Source: Solwaraspora sp. WMMA2056 | GTDB taxonomy: Bacteria > Actinomycetota > Actinomycetes > Mycobacteriales > Micromonosporaceae | Length of the DNA: 64,000 bases | Assembly: GCF_030345095.1 (NCBI RefSeq) | Contig: NZ_CP128360.1 | Location: 6,076,001-6,140,000, forward strand | Direction of reading: 5' to 3' | Shown: positions 20,098 through 29,026 of the stretch, piece by piece | Layout of the letters: each line of letters begins with the position of its first letter | How positions within the stretch are numbered: position 1 is the stretch's first letter | Notes under the pieces: model-generated | What the model saw: only the letters and a program-made list of their open reading frames with translations | Database searches by the model: none | Told to the model about the DNA's origin: nothing | Program-made: the position numbers and the translations under genes

Positions 20098-21272
20098 GGC
20101 CGGCTGTTCCGGACCGCGCCGGCCCGCCGGGCCCGGTCCACCGCGCCCGGCAACGCCGCCAGCAGCGCGTCCACCTCGGCGGAGGTCGAGTCGTGGCCCA
20201 GGCTGAACCGCAGCGACGACCGGGCCCGGTCGTCGTCGGCCGCCATCGCCAGCAGGACGTGCGACGGCTGGGCCACGCCGGCCGAGCAGGCCGAGCCGGT
20301 CGAACACGCGATGCCCTGCGCGTCGAGCAGCAGCAGCAACGCGTCGCCCTCGCAGCCGGGGAAGGAGAAGTGGGCGTTGCCCGGTAGCCGGTCGACCGGG
20401 TCACCGTTGTAGACCGCGTCCGGCACGACCGCGCGTACCCGGTCGACCAGGTCGTCGCGGAGCGCGCCGACCCGCGCCGCGTGCTCGGCCTGCCGCTTCA
20501 CCGCTATCTCGACCGCGACGGAGAACGCCGCGATCCCGGCCGTGTCGAGGGTGCCGGAACGCACGTCGCGCTCCTGGCCGCCGCCGTGCAGCAGCGCGGT
20601 GCAGGCGACGTCGCGGCCGAGCAGCAACGCCCCGACGCCGGCCGGGCCGCCGACCTTGTGCCCGCTGACGGTGAGCGCGGTCGCGCCGCTGGCGGCGAAG
20701 TCGACCGGCAACTGTCCGACCGCCTGGACGGCGTCGGTGTGCAGCGGTACGCCGGACCGGGCGGCCAGTGCCGCGAACGTCGCCACCGGCTGGACCGTGC
20801 CCACCTCGTTGTTCGCCCACATGACGCTGACCAGCGCCGTGCTGTCGGCGGCCGTGTCGAGGGCGGCCCGCAGGGTGTCGACGGCGACCCGCCCGTCGGC
20901 GTCCACCGCGAGCCAGGTCACCTCCGCCTGCTCGTGGGTGGCGAGCCACTGCACGGCGTCGAGGACCGCGTGGTGCTCGACGGCGCTGGCCAGGATCCGG
21001 CGGCGCTTCGGCGCGGCCGCGACCCGGGCCCAGAAGATGCCCTTGACCGCGAGGTTGTCACTCTCGGTGCCGCCGGCTGTGAAGATCACTTCCGATGGTC
21101 GCGCGCCGAGCGCGGCGGCGACCCGCTCCCGCGCCTCCTCGACCGTCCGCCGGGCCGCCCGGCCGGCGGCGTGCAGCGAGGACGCGTTACCGACCCGACG
21201 GGCGGTGGCGACGTAGGTCTCCACCGCCTCGTCGAGCATCGGCGTGGTCGCGGCGTGGTCGAGGTAGGCCAT
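20085..21272 (-). CDS. cysteine desulfurase (NifS/IscS family)
   Basis: 395 residues. The pyridoxal-phosphate lysine is K206 in [27 protein letters not shown] and [11 protein letters not shown] are the cofactor motifs. The active-site loop cysteine is in [13 protein letters not shown]. It releases sulfur from cysteine as a persulfide; the adjacent mnmA makes tRNA thiolation the likely use, though iron-sulfur assembly is possible. ATG 21272 gives the canonical [12 protein letters not shown] start and is 8 nt after TAGGCT, so it is probably leaderless. Confidence 0.96.
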   Translation of the reverse strand: MAYLDHAATTPMLDEAVETYVATARRVGNASSLHAAGRAARRTVEEARERVAAALGARPSEVIFTAGGTESDNLAVKGIFWARVAAAPKRRRILASAVEHHAVLDAVQWLATHEQAEVTWLAVDADGRVAVDTLRAALDTAADSTALVSVMWANNEVGTVQPVATFAALAARSGVPLHTDAVQAVGQLPVDFAASGATALTVSGHKVGGPAGVGALLLGRDVACTALLHGGGQERDVRSGTLDTAGIAAFSVAVEIAVKRQAEHAARVGALRDDLVDRVRAVVPDAVYNGDPVDRLPGNAHFSFPGCEGDALLLLLDAQGIACSTGSACSAGVAQPSHVLLAMAADDDRARSSLRFSLGHDSTSAEVDALLAALPGAVDRARRAGAVRNSRPVTG

Positions 21273-21280
21273 CGTCGACA

Positions 21281-21286
21281 AGCCTA
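21281..21286 (-). promoter_or_regulatory. -10 box of leaderless promoter
   Basis: TAGGCT on the minus strand, 8 nt before ATG 21272 of the cysteine desulfurase. Confidence 0.5.
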
Positions 21287-21354
21287 TCCGTCGGTCCGGG
21301 CGCGGCGGCGGCGGCGGCCGTACCGGTGCAGGTCCGCCCCGTGACGCGCGGCGG

Positions 21355-22008
21355 TCAGACCGGTACGGCGGTGACCACGACGTTGTTGCGGTACCGCCGG
21401 GCCGCCTCGTCGAACGGTCCGCCGCAGGTGATCAGGGTCAGCCGTACCTCGCCGTCGCGGGCGAAGTAACGCTCCAGCGGGATCACCGACTTGTCGTACT
21501 CCTCGCGGCCCACCACCCGGAACTCGCGCACCTGGTCGCCGGCGACCACCTCGATCCGGTCACCGGCGTCGAGCTCACGCAGCCGGAAGAAGGCACCCGG
21601 TCCCTGACCGGCGCCGTCGACGTGCCCGGCGATCACCATCGACCCGGACCGCGCCTCCAGGCCGGGGCCGAACTTGTACCAGCCGACCTCGTCGACACTG
21701 GGCGGCACGTCGAACTCGCCGGTGTCGGCGGCGACGCCGACCGGGTCGACCCGGGCGACGACGTCGATCGCCGGGATCGCCAGCCGGGTCGGGGCGAGCG
21801 CGGCGACCGGGTCGGGCAACGCGCCGGGGCGTACCGGCACCGTCGCGGTCGACGCCGGTGCCGTGGCCGACGTCGACGGTTCGGCCAGTTGCCGTACCTC
21901 GTCGGCACCGACGGTGGAGTCGGTGCCGCAGCCGGCCAACGTGACGCTGAGCAGGGCGGCGGCGCTGGCGGCCACGGCCGCCAGCGCCCCCTTGGTGGAA
22001 ACCGTCAC
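21355..22008 (-). CDS. class F sortase, lipoprotein type
   Basis: 217 residues. The N-terminal signal ends in a lipobox (SVTLAGC, Cys27) followed by a Ser/Thr/Ala linker. The sortase fold has the catalytic residues His129 ([10 protein letters not shown]), Cys195 (TLITCGG) and an Arg at about 205 (RRYRNNVVV). Class F sortases anchor or ligate surface proteins outside actinobacterial membranes. The gene overlaps the upstream LAxTG protein by 4 nt, making that protein the obvious substrate. Confidence 0.93.
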   Translation of the reverse strand: MTVSTKGALAAVAASAAALLSVTLAGCGTDSTVGADEVRQLAEPSTSATAPASTATVPVRPGALPDPVAALAPTRLAIPAIDVVARVDPVGVAADTGEFDVPPSVDEVGWYKFGPGLEARSGSMVIAGHVDGAGQGPGAFFRLRELDAGDRIEVVAGDQVREFRVVGREEYDKSVIPLERYFARDGEVRLTLITCGGPFDEAARRYRNNVVVTAVPV

Positions 22009-22853
22009 CGACGCGCTGCCGGCCCGGCCACGGCCCGCCGCCGGACCGCGAACAGCCCGCCGCCGGCCAGGAGCAGGACGCCGACCAGAGCGGCCAGGGT
22101 CCAGACGGCGGTGTTGGACCCGGTGTCGGCCAGGCCGCCGGTGCCGCTGGGCACCCCGTCCGGTGCCGAGTGCAGCCCGGAGATGGTCTGGGCGACCACG
22201 TTCAGGGTCTCCTCCTCGGCGGAACCGATGGCGTAGACGATGGTGGCGGTGCCTTCGTTGAGGTTCAGGTCGGTCGGCCCGAGCACCACCGTGTCGGTGC
22301 CGGTCAGCACGACATCCGCAGCGACGGTGCCGGCCGGCAGGTCGGCCGATTCCTCGTTGGGGTTGGTGAGGTTCCGGAACACCGGCTCCCCACCGGCCCG
22401 TACGTCGACCCCGGGGGCCGCCGCCGTGTGCCGGACGATCAGCCGGGCCTGCCCGGCGTCGGTCGCCGAGACATCGTTGACGAACGGGGTGATCGTCGGC
22501 GCGCCGTCGGCACCCAGGTGGGCGACGATGCTGATGTTCGCGCCACCCGGTACGGCGGCGTCGTCGGCGGTCAGGATCGCGTCCGCGACCGGCTCACCGG
22601 GACGGGTCAACGCCAGGTCGTACGAGCCTTCCGGAAGCTCCAGGGGTCCGGCGACGTCACCGGGCTGGAAGTTCTCCAGGGTCCGCTCGCCGTTTACGTA
22701 CACGTCGACCGGGGTGCCCGGGATGCCGTGCACCACCGAGACGTCGGACGTCGCGGCGAACGCCGGGGTGGCGGTCACGGCACTGAGCCCGACGAACGCG
22801 GCGAGGGCGGCGGCCGCTCCGACAGCGGCCCGGCGAGAGTACGTTGCGCGCAT
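22005..22853 (-). CDS. DUF4397 surface protein with LAxTG sorting signal
   Basis: 282 residues. A signal peptide ending near TPAFA precedes two DUF4397 beta domains (DVSVVHGIPGTPVDVYVNGE; ARLIVRHTAAAPGVDVRAGG). The C-terminus is a sorting signal: LADTG (about 241-245), a hydrophobic helix and an RRR tail. It is probably displayed on the cell wall. ATG 22853 follows GAGGAGGAG. It shares an operon with its sortase (ATGA overlap) and is divergent from the ECF sigma gene. Confidence 0.92.
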   Translation of the reverse strand: MRATYSRRAAVGAAAALAAFVGLSAVTATPAFAATSDVSVVHGIPGTPVDVYVNGERTLENFQPGDVAGPLELPEGSYDLALTRPGEPVADAILTADDAAVPGGANISIVAHLGADGAPTITPFVNDVSATDAGQARLIVRHTAAAPGVDVRAGGEPVFRNLTNPNEESADLPAGTVAADVVLTGTDTVVLGPTDLNLNEGTATIVYAIGSAEEETLNVVAQTISGLHSAPDGVPSGTGGLADTGSNTAVWTLAALVGVLLLAGGGLFAVRRRAVAGPAARR

Positions 22854-23131
22854 TTCTCCTCCTCGGAAACGATTGGCAGCTCTGCTCCGGCGCCGGGGCC
22901 CTCGGCGGTCGGCCTTGCGATGAGGGATTCGACCGGGCCCGGGCAGGCGGATGCAGGGTGGCCGGATCTTTTTTCCGCCGCACCGGGCCGGGCCCCGGAC
23001 GAACGGTCCGGATCGGCCGGGTGCATCCGTTCGGCGGCCGACGGCCGAACCGTGTGGTGACCTGGATTTCCCAGCAGGGCGGCACGGTCGGAGCGAGAAC
23101 GGTGGGAGTTACAGTCAGGCATGCCCCACAG
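22854..23131. other. divergent intergenic region
   Basis: This 278-bp gap separates the LAxTG/sortase operon from the sigma factor gene. A run of six T (about 22968-22974) and a TACAGT box at 23110-23115 were seen; no ECF-type GGAAC -35 could be identified. Confidence 0.4.
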
Positions 23132-23150
23132 ATGGCGATGTCCCGGGTGA
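23121..23150 (+). other. putative leaderless 9-codon upstream ORF
   Basis: ATG 23121 lies 5 nt after TACAGT (23110-23115) and reads MPHRWRCPG then TGA. The TGA overlaps an in-frame GTG (23147) of the sigma gene as GTGA. If real, the sigma factor would start at 23147 and be translationally coupled. Confidence 0.3.
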
Positions 23151-23785
23151 GCGGGGACACCGACGGCGGTCGCCGTGCCGACCGTCACCCGGCGCCACCC
23201 GACGTCGGTGACGACGAACTGCTGGCACAGCGGTTCGCCGCCGGCGACGAGAAGGCGTTGCGGCAGGTCTACGACCGGTACGGCCGCGCGGTGCTGCACC
23301 TGGCGACGGCCACCCTGGTCACCCGGGCCGACGCGGAGGACGTGGTGCAGGCCACGTTCGTGGCCGCCTGGCTGGGGCGTGACGGGTTCGACCCGGCCCG
23401 GGGGTCGCTGCTCGGCTGGCTGCTCGGCATCGCCCGGCGCAAGGTGGTCGACCGGATCCGGGCACTGACCCGCGAGAACCGGGTCACCGACTCGGTTCGG
23501 CAGGCCAGCGCCGCCGCACCGGCCGTCAGCCCGGATCCGGCCCGGGTGGTGGACCGGTTGGTGATCGCCGACGAATTGGCGCGGTTGCCCGCCGAGCAAC
23601 GCCGAATGCTCGAGTTGGCGTTCTTCGACGACCTGACCCACCAGCAGATCGCGGCGGTCACCGGGGTTCCGCTCGGCACGGTCAAGAGCCACATCCGCCG
23701 TGGCATGGCGGTTCTGCGACGACGTTGGGAGGTGGACGGTGCCGCACCTGGAACACGACCGGCTGGTCTTCCTGGCACTCGGTGA
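23132..23785 (+). CDS. ECF sigma factor, SigK-like
   Basis: About 217 residues. Region 2 (YDRYGRAVLHLATATLVTRA, DAEDVVQATFVAAW) and region 4 (LARLPAEQRRMLELAFF, LTHQQIAAVTGVPLGTVKSH) are complete. It is followed, with a 47-nt overlap, by a zinc-containing RskA-type anti-sigma, which fits the SigK/SigL group. The start is uncertain: ATG 23132 and 23138 and GTG 23147 are in frame and none has a Shine-Dalgarno. Its regulon may include the divergent LAxTG/sortase operon, but that is only positional inference. Confidence 0.9.
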   Translation: MAMSRVSGDTDGGRRADRHPAPPDVGDDELLAQRFAAGDEKALRQVYDRYGRAVLHLATATLVTRADAEDVVQATFVAAWLGRDGFDPARGSLLGWLLGIARRKVVDRIRALTRENRVTDSVRQASAAAPAVSPDPARVVDRLVIADELARLPAEQRRMLELAFFDDLTHQQIAAVTGVPLGTVKSHIRRGMAVLRRRWEVDGAAPGTRPAGLPGTR

Positions 23786-24545
23786 GACCGAGGCGGACGC
23801 CGGCGAGTCCGGTCACCTCTCCGGCTGCCCGCGCTGCCGTACCGAACTGGAGACGATCCGCTATGTCGGTCAGGTCGGCGCGGAGACCCAGGATCTGACC
23901 GACCTGCCCGAACCGGCCGACCACGTCTGGCAGCGCATCGTTGCGGAGCTCGACGAGCCGGCTGCCGGCCACGACCCGGTGCCGTCAGGGGTGGACGAGC
24001 CGACCGCCGCACCGGCACCGGCACCGGCACCGGCACCGGCACCGACGAGCGCCGTACCGGCCCCGGCACCGGTCGTGCCGCTGCGGCCCGGTCGCCGGTC
24101 GCGGCGCTGGCCGCGTCAGTGGGTGCCGGTCGTCACGGCGATCGCCGCCGCGATCGCCGGGGTCGTCGGTACGGTGACCGTGGTCCGGCTGGTCTCCCCG
24201 CCACCGGCGGGGTCCGAGGTGGTGGCCAGCGCCGCGCTCGCCGCGTTCGGCGACGCACCGGCCGACGCCGCCGGTGAGGCCCGGGTGTTCGACGACGGCC
24301 GGCTGCACCTGCACGTCGCCGGTCTGCCCCGGCCGGCCGGCTACTACCAGGTCTGGCTGATCGACCCGGACACGATGCAGATGTTCCCGGTCGGCACGCT
24401 GGCCGACGCCGCCGACGTGCTGATGCCGCTGCCGACAAACGTCGATCTCGACGCCTACCGGCTGGTCGACGTGTCGGCGGAGGAGTACGACAACGATCCG
24501 TCGCACTCCGGGCAGAGCTTGCTGCGCGGCACGTTGTCCGGCTGA
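23739..24545 (+). CDS. RskA-like zinc anti-sigma factor
   Basis: 268 residues from GTG 23739 behind GGGAGG. A cytoplasmic anti-sigma domain has the HxxxCxxC zinc motif (H26, C30, C33). It is followed by an Ala-Pro repeat linker encoded by six GCACCG units, one membrane helix ([20 protein letters not shown]) and an extracytoplasmic RskA/anti-sigma-K domain ([20 protein letters not shown]). It should hold the sigma factor inactive until the outer domain receives a signal and regulated proteolysis follows. Convergent with etfA. Confidence 0.92.
   Translation: MPHLEHDRLVFLALGETEADAGESGHLSGCPRCRTELETIRYVGQVGAETQDLTDLPEPADHVWQRIVAELDEPAAGHDPVPSGVDEPTAAPAPAPAPAPAPTSAVPAPAPVVPLRPGRRSRRWPRQWVPVVTAIAAAIAGVVGTVTVVRLVSPPPAGSEVVASAALAAFGDAPADAAGEARVFDDGRLHLHVAGLPRPAGYYQVWLIDPDTMQMFPVGTLADAADVLMPLPTNVDLDAYRLVDVSAEEYDNDPSHSGQSLLRGTLSG
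24009..24044 (+). repeat. six tandem GCACCG units
   Basis: The hexamer GCACCG is repeated six times within the anti-sigma gene and encodes the Ala-Pro linker. Unit loss or gain keeps frame, so linker length may vary between strains. Confidence 0.85.
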
Positions 24546-24563
24546 GCACCCGGGTACGCCGGC

Positions 24564-24591
24564 GGGCCGGGACCTTGTCAGGTCCCGGCCC
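24564..24591. terminator. 12-bp perfect hairpin between convergent genes
   Basis: GGGCCGGGACCT and its exact complement around a TGTC loop, between the anti-sigma stop (24545) and the etfA stop (24613). No T-tract; probably terminates both directions. Confidence 0.7.
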
Positions 24592-24612
24592 GGTGGGTGG
24601 ACACCGTTGGTG

Positions 24613-25575
24613 TCACTTGCGCTTGCGGATCTCCTCGGCGGCCTGCGGGACCACCTTGTTGAGGTCGCCCACCACGCCGAAGTCGGCGAGTTCGAAGATC
24701 GGTGCCTCGGCGTCCTTGTTGACCGCGACGATGGTCTTCGACGTCTGCATGCCGGCCCGGTGCTGGATCGCCCCGGAGATGCCGAGCGCGACGTAGAGCT
24801 GCGGGGATACCGTCTTGCCGGTCTGCCCCACCTGGAACTGGTGCGGGTAGTAGCCGGAGTCGACGGCCGCCCGGGAGGCGCCCACCGCGCCGCCGAGCAG
24901 GTCGGCCAACTCCTCGACCAACTTGAAGTTGTCACCGCTGCCGATGCCGCGGCCGCCGGAGACCACCACCGACGCCTCGGTGAGCTCCGGACGGGAGCCG
25001 GACTGCTCGGCGACCCGCTCGACGACCGTGGCGAGCTTGTCGGTCTCGGTTACCTGCACCGTGAGCTGCTCGACCTGCGGGGTGGTCGGGGCCGGTTCGG
25101 GGGCCACCGAGTTGGGCCGCAGCGTCACCAGCGGCAGCCCCCGGGTCACCCGGGAGGTCACGATGGTGGAGCCGGCGAACGCGACCTGGGTCGCGGTGCC
25201 GTCGGCTGCCAGGTCGACCACGTCGGTCAGCAGGCCGTTGTCCAGCCGTACGGCGAGCCGCCCGGCGATCTCCTTGCCCTCCTGGGAGGAGGCGAGCAGG
25301 ACGGCGGCCGGCTGGACCCGACCGATCAGCTCGGCCAGGACGGTCACCTTCGGGGCGACCAGGTAGCCGTCGATCTCCTCGCTCTCGGCGGCGTACACCG
25401 TGGTGGCGCCGTACTCGCCGAGTTTGTCGGTCATCGCGGCGGCCGCGCCGGGCCCGCCGAGCACCACCGCCGATACCTCGCCGCCGAGCCGGCGGGCGAG
25501 GGTCAGCAGTTCGAGGGTGACCTTCTTGACGCCGAATTCACCGGTGGCCTCGACGACGACGAGAATCTCTGCCAT
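24613..25575 (-). CDS. etfA: electron transfer flavoprotein alpha subunit
   Basis: 320 residues. The N-terminal domain starts [20 protein letters not shown]. The C-terminal FAD-binding domain has [60 protein letters not shown] and [20 protein letters not shown]. With EtfB it carries electrons from acyl-CoA and other dehydrogenases to the quinone pool. Start ATG 25575; 14 bp after etfB. Confidence 0.97.
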   Translation of the reverse strand: MAEILVVVEATGEFGVKKVTLELLTLARRLGGEVSAVVLGGPGAAAAMTDKLGEYGATTVYAAESEEIDGYLVAPKVTVLAELIGRVQPAAVLLASSQEGKEIAGRLAVRLDNGLLTDVVDLAADGTATQVAFAGSTIVTSRVTRGLPLVTLRPNSVAPEPAPTTPQVEQLTVQVTETDKLATVVERVAEQSGSRPELTEASVVVSGGRGIGSGDNFKLVEELADLLGGAVGASRAAVDSGYYPHQFQVGQTGKTVSPQLYVALGISGAIQHRAGMQTSKTIVAVNKDAEAPIFELADFGVVGDLNKVVPQAAEEIRKRK

Positions 25576-25589
25576 TTCATCCACCCCGC

Positions 25590-26369
25590 TCACACGAACT
25601 TCTCGGACGCCAGGAACTGGACCAGCCGTACGCCGCCGTCGCCGTCGTCGACGAGCTTCTCCCCTGCCGAACGCGGCGGACGCTTGTGGTGGTCGACGAC
25701 GGTGCTGGTGGCGCCGTCGAAGCCGACCTCGTTCGCGGCGACGCCGAGATCGGCCAGGGACAGGGTCTGCACCGGCTTCTTCTTGGCGGCCATGATCCCC
25801 TTGAACGACGGGTACCGGGGCTCGTTGATGGTGTCCCAGACCGAGACGACGGCCGGGGTGGCGGCGCGGACCACCTCGTAGCCCTCCTCGCTCTGCCGCT
25901 CGACGGTGAGGGTGTCGCCGTCGACGGTCAGTTTGCGGGCCCCGGTGAGCGCGGCGATTCCGAGCCGTTCGGCGAGCATGTGCGGCATGACCTGCACCCG
26001 GCCGTCGGTGGACTCCGCACCGCAGAGGATCAGGTCGGCGTTCAGGGTGGCCAGCGCGGTGGCGAGCACCTTCGACGTGGCGACGGCGCAGGAGCCGTGG
26101 AGTGCGTCGTCGACGACGTGCACGGCCTTGTCCGGGCCCATCGACAGCGCCTTGCGGATCGACTCGGCCGCCCGGTCCGGGCCCATGGTGAGGATGGTCA
26201 CCTCACCGCCGTTGGCCTCCTTGAGCCGCAGCGCCTCCTCGATCGCGTACTCGTCCATCTCATTGATCACGTTGTTGGCCGAGCCGCGGTCGACGGTGTT
26301 GTCGTCACCACGTAGGGCGCGTTCCGCGCCGGAATCGGGCACCTGCTTGACGAGTACGACGATGTTCAT
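25590..26369 (-). CDS. etfB: electron transfer flavoprotein beta subunit
   Basis: 259 residues: MNIVVLVKQVPDSGAERALR, NEMDEYAIEEALRLKE, GPDRAAESIRKALSMG and the AMP-site region LNADLILCGAESTDG are all typical. ATG 26369 follows AGGAGGGG. A near-palindrome TTAACGATCGGTCAA lies upstream (26435-26449) and could be a TetR-type operator. Confidence 0.97.
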   Translation of the reverse strand: MNIVVLVKQVPDSGAERALRGDDNTVDRGSANNVINEMDEYAIEEALRLKEANGGEVTILTMGPDRAAESIRKALSMGPDKAVHVVDDALHGSCAVATSKVLATALATLNADLILCGAESTDGRVQVMPHMLAERLGIAALTGARKLTVDGDTLTVERQSEEGYEVVRAATPAVVSVWDTINEPRYPSFKGIMAAKKKPVQTLSLADLGVAANEVGFDGATSTVVDHHKRPPRSAGEKLVDDGDGGVRLVQFLASEKFV

Positions 26370-26434
26370 CGCGCTTCGACACCCCTCCTGTAGGTGGTGC
26401 TGTTTGCCGCTCTCGGCGCAGCCTGCCGCTTACC

Positions 26435-26449
26435 TTAACGATCGGTCAA
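26435..26449. promoter_or_regulatory. candidate operator upstream of etfBA
   Basis: TTAACGATCGGTCAA, centred on the CGATCG palindrome, 65 bp before etfB. TetR-family regulators of beta-oxidation often bind such sites; no regulator gene is nearby. Confidence 0.25.
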
Positions 26450-26538
26450 CCGAGCAGCGGTGTGGAATGTCCCACGGGCTATGTTACCCGCTAGTAGCCA
26501 AGGGCGAAACGTCACCACCGCCCGGGCCGGACGACAGG

Positions 26539-26943
26539 TCAGGAGGGGTCGGCCAACGCCTGGGTGATCTTGTCGATCATCTTCTGCTCCGCCGGGTCGA
26601 CCCCGGAGGCGGCCCGCGCCACCCGGTCCACCGCGCCGAGCACCGTCGACCGGTACTCGTCCAGGTCGTGCGGGGACTTCGCGGTGAGAACGGCCACCGA
26701 GCGCCGCAGCAACGGCAACACCAGTCCCTCCACCGCCGCCGGCGTGTCGCGAGGAAGTTTCGGCAGCTCACCGCTGGTCAGCACGTCCTTGACCAGACCA
26801 CTGGCGCCAGCGAAGGCGTCCGAGGCGGCGAAGCTCTCCCGCACCATCGAAAAGATCCCCGGGTCAGCGTTCGACACCAGGTAGACCGCGCCGAAGGCCC
26901 CGGTCTTCAGAGTGCTGCGCTCGTCATCGGTCAGCTCCGCCAC
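26539..26943 (-). CDS. hypothetical protein
   Basis: 134 residues, largely helical (LTDDERSTLKTGAFGAVYLV, RDTPAAVEGLVLPLLRRSVA, STVLGAVDRVARAASGVDPA). No membrane segment or signal. I do not recognise a characterised family. GTG 26943 is placed by TAGACT 8 nt upstream. It is head-to-head with the DUF202 gene; the two start codons are only 33 bp apart. Confidence 0.78.
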   Translation of the reverse strand: MAELTDDERSTLKTGAFGAVYLVSNADPGIFSMVRESFAASDAFAGASGLVKDVLTSGELPKLPRDTPAAVEGLVLPLLRRSVAVLTAKSPHDLDEYRSTVLGAVDRVARAASGVDPAEQKMIDKITQALADPS

Positions 26944-26951
26944 AGTCGGTG

Positions 26952-26969
26952 AGTCTAGTCGTCGATAAT
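26952..26969. promoter_or_regulatory. back-to-back leaderless promoters
   Basis: TAGACT (26952-26957, minus) serves GTG 26943 with an 8-nt gap; GATAAT (26964-26969, plus) serves GTG 26977 with a 7-nt gap. The -10 boxes are 6 bp apart, so each -35 would lie inside the other gene. Confidence 0.5.
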
Positions 26970-26976
26970 CGGCCAG

Positions 26977-27366
26977 GTGTGGAGTGCGCTGCGCCAATGG
27001 TTCGATCCCAGCCAGACCCGGCAGGTGGGTACCGCGCCGGACTACCGGTTCTCGTTGGCCAACGAACGAACTTTCCTGGCCTGGATCCGTACCGCCCTGG
27101 CCCTGGTCGCCGGCGGCCTGGCCGTCGCACAGTTCCTCCCGGAGCTGTCCGTCGCGCACCTGCGGGAAGCCCTCGCCGTCATCCTGATGCTGCTCGGCGG
27201 GGCCGTGGCGGTACGGGCGGTCGACCACTGGGCGCGCACCGAACGGGCGATGCGCCTCGGCGCTGAGCTCCCGGCGTCCCGATTCCCCGCTTTCCTGGCC
27301 ATCTGCGTCGGTATCGGAGCCGCTGTCCTCACCGTCGTCGTGGTGATCGAGGCCGCCCGTGGCTGA
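26977..27366 (+). CDS. DUF202 (YidH-type) membrane protein
   Basis: 129 residues with the DUF202 signature DYRFSLANERTFLAWIRTALAL, three membrane helices and a short cytoplasmic loop. Function of the family is unknown. GTG 26977 is probably leaderless. It overlaps the next gene, a second DUF202 protein, by 8 nt. Confidence 0.9.
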   Translation: MWSALRQWFDPSQTRQVGTAPDYRFSLANERTFLAWIRTALALVAGGLAVAQFLPELSVAHLREALAVILMLLGGAVAVRAVDHWARTERAMRLGAELPASRFPAFLAICVGIGAAVLTVVVVIEAARG

Positions 27367-27661
27367 GCCGAACGATCCCGGCCTGCAGCCGGAGCGGACC
27401 CGACTGGCCTGGCGGCGCTCCGCCCTGGCCCTGACCCTGGTCGTGCTGCTGACCGTCCGGTTGGCGATCGACCGGGGCGGGCCGGCGCTGCTCGCCGCCC
27501 CGGCGGCGGTCGTCGGCTGGGCCACGCTGATCGGCTACGCCTACCGCCGGGCACGCGGGCCACGCCGGCCCGCCGCCGGACAGATCGGTGCCGAGGTGCC
27601 GCTGCTGGGGCTGGTCACCGCCGGTTACGCCCTGCTGGGTGCACTCCTGATCCTGCGCTGA
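27359..27661 (+). CDS. short DUF202 membrane protein
   Basis: 100 residues: GLQPERTRLAWRRSALALTL matches the DUF202 N-terminus, followed by three helices. It probably forms a pair with the preceding DUF202 protein, as is common in actinobacteria. Confidence 0.88.
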   Translation: MAEPNDPGLQPERTRLAWRRSALALTLVVLLTVRLAIDRGGPALLAAPAAVVGWATLIGYAYRRARGPRRPAAGQIGAEVPLLGLVTAGYALLGALLILR

Positions 27662-27697
27662 CTAGGCTGCGCCGCCGCAGCGGGGCATCATTGCGGG

Positions 27698-28165
27698 ATG
27701 GCCCGCGTGTTCATCGTCCTCTTCATGCTCCACGTCGTGCTCATGGCAGTGGCGTTGATCAGCTGCCTCTCGGCTGAGAAAGGTGAGGTCCGCGCCCTGC
27801 CCCGTGCGCTCTGGGTGCCGGTCATCATTCTCCTCCCCTTACTCGGGCCGGCTGCCTGGTTCCTCAGCCGCCGGCCCGCCTTCGGCAGCGGTGCACCGCT
27901 CACCGGCCCCGGCCGACCAGGGCCGACGACGCCACGTAACCGCCCACTCGCCCCCGACGACGACCCGGAGTTCCTTCGCGCTCTCGACGCCGAGCAGTCG
28001 AAGCAGGACCGGGAGCTGTTCGAGCGGTGGGAGGAGGATCTGCGTCGTCGCGAGGACGAGATCCGCCGGGAGGCACAGACCCGGCAGCCCGACGAGCCCG
28101 GTCCGGAGACCGACACCCACAGCCGGGACGCCGCCGACCGGGAGGACCGGCGCCCCGAGCAGTGA
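27698..28165 (+). CDS. PLDc_N membrane protein with charged C-terminal helix
   Basis: 155 residues. Two helices (ARVFIVLFMLHVVLMAVALI; RALWVPVIILLPLLGPAAWF) form the PLDc_N (cardiolipin-synthase N-terminal) module. The rest is a highly charged helix (SKQDRELFERWEEDLRRRED). There is no phospholipase D catalytic domain. A TAGGCT box at 27663-27668 may be its promoter. Role unknown. Confidence 0.82.
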   Translation: MARVFIVLFMLHVVLMAVALISCLSAEKGEVRALPRALWVPVIILLPLLGPAAWFLSRRPAFGSGAPLTGPGRPGPTTPRNRPLAPDDDPEFLRALDAEQSKQDRELFERWEEDLRRREDEIRREAQTRQPDEPGPETDTHSRDAADREDRRPEQ

Positions 28166-28198
28166 GCGCACCGGGTCCGCGCCGGCGGCCGACGCGGG

Positions 28199-29026
28199 TC
28201 AGGTCCGCCGCTTGAAGCGGGCCAGGGCCAACGGTGCGAAGACCACGGCGATGCCGGCTGCCCAGAGCAGGGAGTACGCGACCGGTCCGGCGGCGGCGTG
28301 ACCACCGAGCAGCCCCCGCAGCGCGTCGGCCAGGATCGTCACCGGGTTGACCTCCACCCACGCCTGCAGCCAGCCGGGCATCGTCTCGGCCGGGACGAAG
28401 GCGTTGCTGGTGAAGCTGAGCGGAAAGATCACCATGAAGCCGAAGATCTGCACCTTCTCCGGCTCGCTGACCAACACCCCGACCAGCACCGAGATCCACG
28501 AGGCGGCCAGGGTGAACGCCAGGATCAACGCGAACGCACCGAGCAGCCCGAGCAACCCACCGCCGACGCGGAACCCGAGGATCATCCCGACCCCCAGCAG
28601 CAGCGTCACCGACCAGGCCTGCTTGACGGTGTCGGCAAGGATCCGCCCGGCCAGCGGTGCCCACCGTGCGATCGGCAGCGACCGTAGCCGGTCGAACACG
28701 CCCTTGGTCAGGTCGGTGTTCAGGCCGAACCCGGTCGTCATCGTGGCGAACAGGGCGTTCTGCACGATGATGCCGGGCAGGGCGAAGGTCAGATAGTCCC
28801 CCGGGGAACCGGCGATCGCGCCACCGAACACGTACGTGAACAGCAGGACGAACATCAACGGCTGGATGCTGAGGTCCAGCAGCTCCATCGGGTTGTGCTT
28901 GATCTGCACCAGGCTGCGCCAGGCCAGGGTGCCGGTGTGGCGTAGCCCGGCGACCGGGCCGACCCACTGTGACCCGGCGGGACGTCGCGGACCGGCGGTG
29001 GTCGCGGTGGTCGCGGTGGCGGTCAT
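28199..29026 (-). CDS. ABC-2 type transporter permease, DrrB-like
   Basis: 275 residues with six membrane helices and the ABC-2/DrrB signatures (NPMELLDLSIQPLMFVLLFT, FTSNAFVPAETMPGWLQAW, NPVTILADALRGLL). It starts at ATG 29026, overlapping the ATPase stop (ATGA). With the ATPase it forms a daunorubicin-resistance-type exporter; the substrate is unknown. Confidence 0.94.
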   Translation of the reverse strand: MTATATTATTAGPRRPAGSQWVGPVAGLRHTGTLAWRSLVQIKHNPMELLDLSIQPLMFVLLFTYVFGGAIAGSPGDYLTFALPGIIVQNALFATMTTGFGLNTDLTKGVFDRLRSLPIARWAPLAGRILADTVKQAWSVTLLLGVGMILGFRVGGGLLGLLGAFALILAFTLAASWISVLVGVLVSEPEKVQIFGFMVIFPLSFTSNAFVPAETMPGWLQAWVEVNPVTILADALRGLLGGHAAAGPVAYSLLWAAGIAVVFAPLALARFKRRT

